This document shows positions 1-5,311 of a DNA stretch of 5,311 bases, one piece after another. The notes beneath the pieces are model-generated. The model had not been told where the DNA came from and ran no database searches. It saw only the letters and a list, made by a program, of their open reading frames with translations. Made by a program: the position numbers and the translations under genes. The stretch's first letter is position 1. Every line of letters starts with the position of its first letter. The stretch is from Candidatus Cloacimonadota bacterium (GTDB lineage: Bacteria; Cloacimonadota; Cloacimonadia; Cloacimonadales; Cloacimonadaceae), in contig JAAYQD010000379.1 in assembly GCA_012519465.1 (NCBI GenBank), positions 1 through 5,311 on the forward strand, given 5' to 3'.

Positions 1-99
1 CTGGGTGAAAATGCTTTGGTATCAGTGTCCTTTGCCAATGGCAAGCTGCTGAAGATTGTGGGCAGCTTTTTAAACACGGAGCCCCCCTCCTCCTCATGA
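1..99 (+). CDS. C-terminal tail of a probable UvrD/PcrA-type DNA helicase (5' end outside window)
   Basis: An open frame from base 1 to the TGA at 97-99 gives 32 residues, including ALVSVSFANGKLLKIVGSFL. This pattern of a short beta strand, V-x-F, a glycine turn, a basic K-L-L-K-I stretch and a final hydrophobic helix or strand resembles the extreme C-terminus of UvrD/PcrA superfamily 1 helicases. In that family the Tudor-like domain ends in forms such as 'V-x-F-x-G-x-G-I-K-x-L', followed by a hydrophobic end. The domain is known to contact RNA polymerase. The last residues (TEPPSSS) look like a disordered tail. The stop overlaps the mfd start as ATGA, so the two genes are almost certainly co-transcribed and translationally coupled. 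The gene is real on grounds of frame and overlap. The family call is inferred from a short match, and the helicase motifs lie outside the window. Confidence 0.55.
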   Translation: MGENALVSVSFANGKLLKIVGSFLNTEPPSSS

Positions 100-3000
100 T
101 ACTACCCCTGATATTGGAAGATCTGGAGCGGCAACCATTTGCCCAGCAAATCCTTGCCTCTTTGGATGGTGAGCGCATTGTCCAAGCCCATCACCTCAAT
201 CAAAGCGCCCGTGCCCTGATGGCAGCGTGGCTGTGGCAAAAGCTGGGCAAGGATATCCTGATCGTGAGCGTGGATGATATAGTGGCAGAGGATATCTGGG
301 ACGATTTGCAAGTGTTTATCGGGGCTAACAATGCACGCTATCTGCCGGATTATGAGATACTTCCCTATGAAGAGCGCTCTCCCCACTATTCCATCCGTGC
401 CACGCGGATGATGTGTTTGGCACAGAGCTTGCAGGGTTCGCCGGCGGTTTACAGCCTTTCCATCCGTGCGCTCACGCGGCTGCTGCCAAAGCCGGAACAG
501 ATTGGCAAACATATCCTTAGCCTGAAACCGGGGATGGAAATCCCTCCTGAGGAATTAGCTGAAAAGCTCTTTAACATGGGCTATGAAAATGAATTTCAGC
601 TTTCCAAAGTATTTCAGTATTCGCGCCGGGGCGGCATCATGGATATCTTCAGCCCTCCAGCGCAAAAGCCTGCCAGGCTGGAGTTTTTTGGCGATCAGAT
701 AGTATCCATCCGCCACTTTTCTGCCAATACTCAGCGCTCCATCCCGGGGGAAATCGATAGCTATACCATCATCCCCTCCCGTGAATTGAACCTGCAGGAT
801 ATTGATCCCAAACATCATTTTGCCCGGCAAATCCAGGAAAAAGGATTCTATGAGGGCATCGAAAGCCACTATGGTCAGCTATTGCCCCAGCTGTGCACCT
901 TTGCGGATTACTTTGCCTCCCCAGAGCGCCTGATTATATTCAATAACTACAAATATGTGATGGATGAATATGAGGAGCTGGTGCTGCAAGTGCATACCCA
1001 ATACCAGAAGGAGCTGGAAAGCAAGCCCGCCGTGAGGGTGACGGTGCCGGATAAGGTGATGGCAGATGAGCGATATCTGAAGAGTTTGGTGCGCCCCGGA
1101 GCAAGCATCTTGTTTTCTCAGAGCGAATTTGCCCTGCCGCTTCCCAATCTGCCCATCCAGACGGTGTTTGAACCACAGCCTTCTTTTGGCGGAGATCTGG
1201 ATTTTCTGGCAGCCAGTTTGAGGGAAAACACCCGCGAAGGGCGGCGCAATATCCTGCTCTTTGATAACCAGAGCCAAAGCCAGCGCACCCAGCTGCTCCT
1301 AAAGGATTATGATGTGACAGCAGAGCATCATATCGGCGTGCTCCATCACGGTTTTGGCATAGGCATCACAGGACCGGTGATGTGGACGGATCACGGCATC
1401 TTCAACCGTTACCGACGCAAGCGTTATACCCCGCGCTTTTCCCCCGGAGAGGAGATTGTGGATTATCAATCCCTCAAACCCGGAGACTATGTGGTGCATC
1501 AGGAGCATGGCATTGGCGTGTTTGAAGGGCTTGCCATTATCCGGCTGGACGGCCAGGATACGGAATGCCTGATGCTGCGCTATGCCAATGACGACAAGGT
1601 GTATCTGCCCACCTATCAATTGCAGATGGTGAGCAAATACATCGCCGAGGAAGGCGCCAAACCCACCTTGCACCGCATTGGCTCTGCCCGCTGGCAAAAT
1701 ACCAAGCGCAAGGCAGCGCGGCAGATAGAATTGGTGGCGGCGGATATCGTGCGCCTGTATGCCCAAAGAGCGGGGAAGCAGGGCTTTGCCCACAAGGCGG
1801 ACAGCTCTTGGCAAGAGGAGCTGGAAAGCTCTTTCATCTATGAGGATACGCCGGATCAATCACGAGCCACCAAAGAGATCAAGCTGGATATGGAATCCAC
1901 TGTGCCCATGGAGAGGCTCTTGTGTGGAGACGTGGGTTTTGGCAAGACGGAGGTGGCAATCCGGGCGGCTTTTAAGGCGGTCAATTCCAATACGCAAGTG
2001 GCGGTATTGGTGCCCACCACCCTTTTGGCAGAACAGCATTGGCGGGTATTTAAAGAGCGCTTTGCCCAGTATCCGGTGCGGGTGGCGATGCTGAGCCGTT
2101 TCCGCGATAAAGCTCAAATCAAACAGGATTTGGAAGACCTGCATCAGGGGCTGGTGGATATAGTGATCGGCACCCATCGCCTGCTTTCCAAAGACGTGAA
2201 ATTCAAAAAGCTGGGGCTTTTGATAATAGATGAGGAACACCGCTTTGGCGTGAGACACAAAGACAAGCTGCGCAAGCTGCAAAGCAACGTGGATACGCTG
2301 TATATGAGCGCCACGCCCATTCCCAGAACCCTGAATATGGCGCTGGCAAAGCTGAAGGAAATCTCCCTCATGCAGACCTCTCCCAAGGAGCGGCTGCCCA
2401 TCCGTACCATCATCACAGCGCGGGATATGGAAGTGATTCGCGATGCCATCCGCCGAGAAACAGACCGGGGCGGACAGGTGTTTTTTATCCACAATCGCGT
2501 GCAAACCATAGAGCACGTGGCGGATGAGCTCCGCAGCGCGATGCCGGGCATCAGCTTTGCCGTGGGTCATGCCCAGATGAGCGAAAACAGTTTGGAAGAT
2601 GTGATGCAGGCGTTTATAGCCAAGGAATTTCAGGTGTTGGTCTCCACCACGATTGTGGAAAATGGCATCGATATCGCAAACGCCAATACCATCCTCATCG
2701 ACCGTGCTGATACCTTCGGTTTGGCACAGCTTTATCAGATGCGGGGGCGTGTGGGGCGCAGCAACCGGCGTGCCTATTGCTATCTATTGATGCCCAGCGG
2801 CAGCACGGCAGAGGCCAGAAGCAGGCTGGAGGCGCTTACCCAATACGACTATCTGGGGGCTGGGTTTCAAGTGGCATTGCGGGATCTGGAATTGCGCGGT
2901 GCCGGTGCCATCCTGGGCACCAAACAAAGCGGCATCATCCAGGCTATCGGTTTCAATTATTACAATTCCCTCCTGGAAAAGGCAGTCACCTATGGCAGCA

Positions 3001-3539
3001 GCGGGCAGGAGGTGTCTTTGGAAAACGACATCCAGCAAATCCCCGGCACCAAGGTCAAGACTGAGATTGACCTCTATTTCCCTCCGGAATATATAGATAA
3101 CGACGAGCAACGCCTGGGCATCTATCGCCGTTTGAGCGAGTTTGGCACCCTGGAAGAAATCACGCAGATGGAAGATGAGCTCAGCGATCGCTTTGGTCCG
3201 CTGCCCCAGCAAGCTCAGCTATTGCTGCTCTTTTTCAAGATGGATACCATTGCCAATCAGGCGGGTTTGGCTACGTGTAAGGTGCAAAAGAATCAGCTGG
3301 TCTTGGAATGGAAGCCAGAGCGGGTTCCGGATAAGGCTGTGATCCTGGGCTTTATGTCCAAAACAGCGCAGCCGATGAGCATTGATAGCTCCAAGGGCTT
3401 GCGCCTCCTGATCGATTTGGATGAGACGGATGATTATGAGCTGCAATTGAGCCAGAGCGTGGATATCTTGGCAAACTTGGTGACCATTCCCATAAATAAT
3501 GGTGCAGGTTCTGATGATTTGCCAAGTATAACAGAATAG
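96..3539 (+). CDS. mfd: Transcription-repair coupling factor Mfd (ATP-dependent DNA translocase)
   Basis: Mfd pushes stalled RNA polymerase off DNA lesions and recruits UvrA in the cytoplasm, starting transcription-coupled nucleotide excision repair. The protein is 1147 residues, matching the usual length of about 1150. In order: a degenerate UvrB-like N-terminal module without a Walker A, with YLPDYEILPYEERSP near residue 90, RRGGIMDIF at 177-185 and LEFFGD at 195-200; a CarD-like RNA polymerase interaction domain from about 456 (LKPGDYVVHQEHGIG, 460-474); the translocase with TPDQ at 585-588, Walker A GDVGFGKT at 611-618, DEEHRFG at 712-718, SATPIPRT at 738-745 and QMRGRVGR at 881-888; the RecG/Mfd-shared segment LRDLELRGAGAILG at 928-941; and the C-terminal autoinhibitory TRCF domain from about 987. 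No key residue looks lost. The ATG at 96 fits the family N-terminus and overlaps the upstream stop (ATGA). The nearest GGAG (78-81) is 14 bases away, so initiation probably depends on coupling to the upstream gene. Family identification is secure. Confidence 0.98.
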   Translation: MILPLILEDLERQPFAQQILASLDGERIVQAHHLNQSARALMAAWLWQKLGKDILIVSVDDIVAEDIWDDLQVFIGANNARYLPDYEILPYEERSPHYSIRATRMMCLAQSLQGSPAVYSLSIRALTRLLPKPEQIGKHILSLKPGMEIPPEELAEKLFNMGYENEFQLSKVFQYSRRGGIMDIFSPPAQKPARLEFFGDQIVSIRHFSANTQRSIPGEIDSYTIIPSRELNLQDIDPKHHFARQIQEKGFYEGIESHYGQLLPQLCTFADYFASPERLIIFNNYKYVMDEYEELVLQVHTQYQKELESKPAVRVTVPDKVMADERYLKSLVRPGASILFSQSEFALPLPNLPIQTVFEPQPSFGGDLDFLAASLRENTREGRRNILLFDNQSQSQRTQLLLKDYDVTAEHHIGVLHHGFGIGITGPVMWTDHGIFNRYRRKRYTPRFSPGEEIVDYQSLKPGDYVVHQEHGIGVFEGLAIIRLDGQDTECLMLRYANDDKVYLPTYQLQMVSKYIAEEGAKPTLHRIGSARWQNTKRKAARQIELVAADIVRLYAQRAGKQGFAHKADSSWQEELESSFIYEDTPDQSRATKEIKLDMESTVPMERLLCGDVGFGKTEVAIRAAFKAVNSNTQVAVLVPTTLLAEQHWRVFKERFAQYPVRVAMLSRFRDKAQIKQDLEDLHQGLVDIVIGTHRLLSKDVKFKKLGLLIIDEEHRFGVRHKDKLRKLQSNVDTLYMSATPIPRTLNMALAKLKEISLMQTSPKERLPIRTIITARDMEVIRDAIRRETDRGGQVFFIHNRVQTIEHVADELRSAMPGISFAVGHAQMSENSLEDVMQAFIAKEFQVLVSTTIVENGIDIANANTILIDRADTFGLAQLYQMRGRVGRSNRRAYCYLLMPSGSTAEARSRLEALTQYDYLGAGFQVALRDLELRGAGAILGTKQSGIIQAIGFNYYNSLLEKAVTYGSSGQEVSLENDIQQIPGTKVKTEIDLYFPPEYIDNDEQRLGIYRRLSEFGTLEEITQMEDELSDRFGPLPQQAQLLLLFFKMDTIANQAGLATCKVQKNQLVLEWKPERVPDKAVILGFMSKTAQPMSIDSSKGLRLLIDLDETDDYELQLSQSVDILANLVTIPINNGAGSDDLPSITE

Positions 3540-3609
3540 AATAATGGACCAAAAGGAGCAGCCGTGTCGTTATTATTAACTTTTCCAAGAGAGACCTTTC
3601 AAATTAAGA

Positions 3610-3639
3610 TTGACAGAATACTCTGCATCACAGTATTTG
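3610..3639 (+). promoter_or_regulatory. Possible promoter for the lipoprotein gene
   Basis: A perfect TTGACA (3610-3615) sits about 75 bases before the chosen start. The best -10-like match is TATTTG (3634-3639) after 18 bases. It matches only three of the six sigma-70 consensus positions, although T-rich -10 elements are known in some FCB-group bacteria. The -35 box is convincing and the -10 box is weak, so the start of transcription cannot be placed. Confidence 0.3.
3617..3637. repeat. 21-bp imperfect dyad, candidate operator
   Basis: AATACT (3617-3622) and AGTATT (3632-3637) are perfect inverted 6-base arms. Inside them TG (3624-3625) and CA (3629-3630) also pair, with one C/C mismatch between the two blocks. 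The dyad lies immediately downstream of the TTGACA box, where a dimeric repressor could block RNA polymerase. Short arms can also occur by chance in AT-rich DNA, so a regulatory role is only a suggestion. Confidence 0.3.
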
Positions 3640-3678
3640 TATTTGCAAGTGACTATCAATTTAAAAGATTAAAAAAAT

Positions 3679-3683
3679 GGAGG
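3679..3683 (+). promoter_or_regulatory. Ribosome binding site that decides the lipoprotein start
   Basis: GGAGG is followed by five bases (AACCA) and the ATG at 3689. An in-frame ATG at 3677 would add MEEP, but it overlaps the start of this site and has only an A-rich run in front of it. The downstream start is therefore preferred, and it also places the basic residues K2 and K4 right before the hydrophobic signal. Confidence 0.8.
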
Positions 3684-3688
3684 AACCA

Positions 3689-4252
3689 ATGAAGTCCAAA
3701 CAAGTGTTGTTTGTCTTACTGGCAATTCTTTTGCTGGTGGCTTTTTCCGCCTGTGGAAAAAATAAGACCCGTGTATCCCATGTTGAAGGTGAAGTAATAC
3801 ATTTCCCATCCTGGTGGAACACTCAGAAAGATGACGCCTATGTGTGTACATACGGCATTGGCACAAACGTAAAGCTGAGCACATCCATAGATACTGCAAA
3901 GAACTCTGCTCTTTTTGAGGCAGCCCAATATGTGGAAACAGAAGTGATGGGCATGCTGAAGACCTATGAAGAAGAAGCAGGTGTGTTTGATCCTCAGCTT
4001 TTGGCTCTTACCCAGAAAGTGATCAAAACGGTATCAAACGCCACATTCTCCGGCGTGATCAACGGTCAGATGGAATCCCGCCAGGTAACTGAATATGGCG
4101 GTCCCCGTGTAACCACTTATCTGCAGCTCAAGATCCCCAAAACGGAAGTTAAGAAACAGCTTTACAACAACATCCGCAACGAAGAAGCCCTTTATAACCA
4201 ATTCAAGGCTTCCATGGCTTTTGACGAGCTGGAACGTACAGTAGGTCATTGA
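3689..4252 (+). CDS. LPP20-like outer-membrane or periplasmic lipoprotein
   Basis: A 187-residue protein with a type II (lipoprotein) signal: MKSK, a hydrophobic run from V6 to about F19, then FSAC with the lipidated cysteine at position 22. Phenylalanine at -3 is a slightly unusual lipobox residue. The mature part, about 166 residues, resembles the LPP20 lipoprotein family: an early FPSWW, a YGIGTNVKLSTSID strand-turn, then an alanine-rich helix (AKNSALFEAAQYVETEVMGMLKTYEEE). After that come beta-rich stretches (VSNATFSGVINGQ; PRVTTYLQLKIP) and a charged C-terminal helix (EVKKQLYNNIRNEEALYNQFKASMAFDEL). LPP20-type proteins have no well-established biochemical role, so none is assigned. The ATG at 3689 is chosen over 3677 because of GGAGG five bases upstream. 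The gene has its own leader and a strong terminator, so it is probably monocistronic or the last gene of an mfd read-through transcript. The lipoprotein call is solid; the family call is by pattern. Confidence 0.8.
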   Translation: MKSKQVLFVLLAILLLVAFSACGKNKTRVSHVEGEVIHFPSWWNTQKDDAYVCTYGIGTNVKLSTSIDTAKNSALFEAAQYVETEVMGMLKTYEEEAGVFDPQLLALTQKVIKTVSNATFSGVINGQMESRQVTEYGGPRVTTYLQLKIPKTEVKKQLYNNIRNEEALYNQFKASMAFDELERTVGH

Positions 4253-4275
4253 TATTTACGTATTTTGAAGATGTC

Positions 4276-4306
4276 AAGCCCGGTATCACGCCGGGCTTTT
4301 TATTTT
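4276..4306 (+). terminator. Intrinsic terminator of the lipoprotein gene
   Basis: AAGCCCGG (4276-4283) pairs perfectly with CCGGGCTT (4291-4298) across a 7-base loop, giving a GC-rich 8-bp stem. A T-rich tract follows at once (TTTTTATTTT across 4297-4306). It lies 24 bases after the lipoprotein stop and should separate that gene from purA. Confidence 0.92.
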
Positions 4307-4336
4307 GACAAAATCATTGATGGGAAGGGGTAGGAT

Positions 4337-4374
4337 ACCGCAAGATAATACTTGCAGGGTGGCACAATATGTGC
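4337..4374. repeat. Two adjacent small inverted repeats
   Basis: The first is GCAAG-ataata-CTTGC (4340-4355), extended outward by ACC (4337-4339) pairing with GGT (4358-4360) across a two-base bulge. The second is the perfect dyad GCACA-ATA-TGTGC (4362-4374). Only one base separates the two. They could be operators or parts of an RNA fold. Neither has a following T-run, so they are not terminators. Confidence 0.3.
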
Positions 4375-4549
4375 GCGCTATTAAATGTTATAACCTTTTT
4401 GTATCGGCATACCAGGCAGATTGTTGAAGGTGAGTGGTGAACTCCATTATAGCATTTGCACCCGCGTATCTCTATGTATTATAGAAGGGGTATATTGGTG
4501 AATGAAAAAAGGCTGGAATCAAATAGGGGAAAATGGAAATAGATTTGAG

Positions 4550-4581
4550 TTGACAGAATTATCCCCTTTCCATGATATGAT
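4550..4581 (+). promoter_or_regulatory. Probable promoter region of purA
   Basis: TTGACA (4550-4555) is a perfect -35 match. TATGAT (4576-4581) matches the -10 consensus at five of six positions, but the spacer is 20 bases, longer than the usual 16-18. TGATAT at the usual 17-base spacing is a poorer match. Transcription would begin just before the ribosome binding site, giving a short leader. The first ten bases, TTGACAGAAT, are identical to those at 3610-3619 before the lipoprotein gene. Confidence 0.4.
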
Positions 4582-4605
4582 ACTATCAAAAATATGGAGT
4601 AATAT

Positions 4606-5311
4606 ATGAGCACACTTGCCATTCTCGGATGCTTGTGGGGAGATGAGGCAAAAGCGAAAGTGGTGGATTATTTGGGCGCATCAGCCGATGTGGTGGTGCG
4701 TTTTCAGGGCGGCGCCAATGCCGGTCATACCATCGTGGTGGAAGGGCGTAAATATGTATTTCACAGCGTTCCTGCGGGGATACTGTATCCTGAGTGTAAT
4801 TGTGTAATTGGCTCTGGCGTGGTGGTGGATCCCTTCCGCCTCAGAGACGAAATGCGTGCTTTGCAGGATTCTGGCATTAATTTTGAGGGCAGGTTGTATA
4901 TAGATGAAAGAGCCTCCATGGTGTTGCCCCTCCATCAGGAATTGGATCAGTTGCAAGAGAAGAGACTGGGAGAGGCAAAGATAGGCACCACCGGGCGCGG
5001 CATTGGTCCTGCTTATGCAGACAGGGTTTCACGCCGGGCTTTGCGCCTGATAGATCTGGCTCATCCGGAATGGCTGGGCATGCGTTTGCAAGCGCTGTAT
5101 GAACATCATCAGATCCAGCTGGAGGATTTGGAGGCAAAGCTGGCGGATCTGCAGGGCGTGTATGAATTTTTAAAACCATATTTGGCACAGACGGATGAGC
5201 TGTTGTGGGATTGGCATTTGCAGGATAAGCATATCCTCTTTGAGGGTGCTCAGGGCACACTTTTGGACCTCGTGTATGGCAGCTATCCCTATGTGACATC
5301 CTCGCAAACCA
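4606..5311 (+). CDS. purA: Adenylosuccinate synthetase, N-terminal 235 residues (3' end outside window)
   Basis: PurA joins IMP and aspartate using GTP to make adenylosuccinate, the first committed step from IMP to AMP, in the cytoplasm. The window holds about 55% of the usual 425-430 residues. Visible: the GTP loop GDEAKAK (12-18) with the catalytic-base aspartate D13; QGGANAGHT (34-42) with N38 and the general-acid H41; the conserved IGSGVVVDP; GTTGRGIGPAY (127-137) with the IMP-contacting T129; R143 after it; and FEGAQGTLLD (212-221) with Q216, then YPYVTSSQT. Odd points: the usual GDEGKGK reads GDEAKAK, and the segment normally like D-I-D-H-G-T-Y-P reads D-L-V-Y-G-S-Y-P. Retention of D13 fits PurA rather than the phage PurZ branch, which lacks it. 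The start is set by GGAG at 4596-4599, six bases upstream, and by the family N-terminus. The gene stands alone behind its own promoter region. Confidence 0.95.
   Translation, partial: MSTLAILGCLWGDEAKAKVVDYLGASADVVVRFQGGANAGHTIVVEGRKYVFHSVPAGILYPECNCVIGSGVVVDPFRLRDEMRALQDSGINFEGRLYIDERASMVLPLHQELDQLQEKRLGEAKIGTTGRGIGPAYADRVSRRALRLIDLAHPEWLGMRLQALYEHHQIQLEDLEAKLADLQGVYEFLKPYLAQTDELLWDWHLQDKHILFEGAQGTLLDLVYGSYPYVTSSQT

Larger units (their letters stand above)
3540..3688 (+). other. AT-rich intergenic leader between mfd and the lipoprotein gene
   Basis: This 149-base gap is visibly richer in A and T than the flanking genes. I see no hairpin with a U-tract after the mfd stop, so there is no clear intrinsic terminator and some read-through from mfd is possible. 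The gap contains a TTGACA box at 3610-3615, a 21-bp imperfect dyad at 3617-3637 and a GGAGG ribosome binding site at 3679-3683. A 42-codon GTG-initiated frame (3564-3692) also fits in it. Its codons (TTA, ATA, AGA, AGG) are unlike those of the neighbouring genes, so I do not annotate it as a gene. Confidence 0.6.
4253..4605. other. 353-base intergenic region between the lipoprotein gene and purA
   Basis: No convincing protein gene is present on either strand. After the terminator (4276-4306) there is a TTGACA at 4305-4310 with TAGGAT 20 bases on (4331-4336). Next come a bulged inverted repeat (ACC plus GCAAG, 4337-4344, against CTTGC plus GGT, 4351-4360) and a perfect 13-base dyad GCACA-ATA-TGTGC (4362-4374). 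ATTATAG occurs twice (4446-4452 and 4478-4484). The final 60 bases hold the likely purA promoter and ribosome binding site. I do not recognise a purine, PRPP or other riboswitch, a tRNA or a known small RNA. The middle part (about 4375-4540) shows nothing I can name. Confidence 0.6.

Noticed and set aside
1860..2570. Long open frames on the minus strand across mfd, such as the 236-codon one here
   Set aside because: They lie wholly inside a secure mfd gene and their translations are Cys/His/Leu-rich with no family pattern, as expected of shadow frames.
3677..3688. Upstream in-frame ATG giving an MEEP extension of the lipoprotein
   Set aside because: It overlaps the GGAGG site, has no site of its own and puts acidic residues before the signal peptide. 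The ATG at 3689 is better.
4369..4440. A 23-codon frame starting ATG-TGC-GCG with a weak purine-rich stretch (AGGGTGG) upstream
   Set aside because: Too short, with no recognisable motif, and it lies within the 13-base dyad region. Chance occurrence is the simplest explanation.
4523..4570. Weak inverted repeat TAGGGGAAAA against TTATCCCCTT flanking the purA -35 box
   Set aside because: The arms are imperfect and about 30 bases apart, so they are not distinguishable from chance.
4877..5299. A 140-codon minus-strand frame opposite purA, rich in Pro, Ala and His
   Set aside because: It is antisense to a clear purA coding region and shows no domain or ribosome binding site. It is a shadow of the purA codon pattern.
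4606..5311. The idea that this is a phage-type PurZ (2-aminoadenylosuccinate synthetase) because of the altered loop
   Set aside because: The catalytic-base aspartate D13, the IMP-contacting residues and a housekeeping context are all present, which fits PurA.

Overview
This window reads as bacterial chromosomal DNA of moderate GC content from a Gram-negative (diderm) organism. That inference rests on a secreted lipoprotein with a lipobox and on housekeeping genes of ordinary bacterial type. The sequence alone does not fix the phylum. The overall look (LPP20-type lipoprotein, divergent PurA) would suit an uncultured FCB-type lineage such as Cloacimonadota, but this is an impression, not a demonstration. 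No mobile element, CRISPR array, tRNA or rRNA is visible.

Layout, all on the + strand. Bases 1-99 are the last 32 codons of a gene whose tail resembles the C-terminal Tudor-like domain of UvrD/PcrA helicases. It overlaps by ATGA the start of a complete mfd gene (96-3539), which encodes the transcription-repair coupling factor with every expected domain. A 149-base AT-rich gap follows, with a TTGACA box, a 21-bp dyad and a good ribosome binding site. Next comes a small LPP20-like lipoprotein gene (3689-4252), closed by a strong intrinsic terminator (4276-4306). A gap of about 350 bases holds that terminator, several small inverted repeats and a second TTGACAGAAT box. The gap leads into the first 235 codons of purA (adenylosuccinate synthetase), which runs off the right edge.

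How they fit together: the helicase tail and mfd look like one translationally coupled unit for DNA repair at stalled RNA polymerase, since both UvrD/PcrA and Mfd bind RNA polymerase. The lipoprotein and purA each appear to have their own promoter region and are probably separate transcription units. Their leaders share an identical 10-mer, TTGACAGAAT.

I found no clear new multi-gene system. The points most worth a second look are the helicase-mfd coupling, unusual substitutions in conserved GTP/IMP-site segments of PurA, and the structured DNA in the two intergenic gaps.
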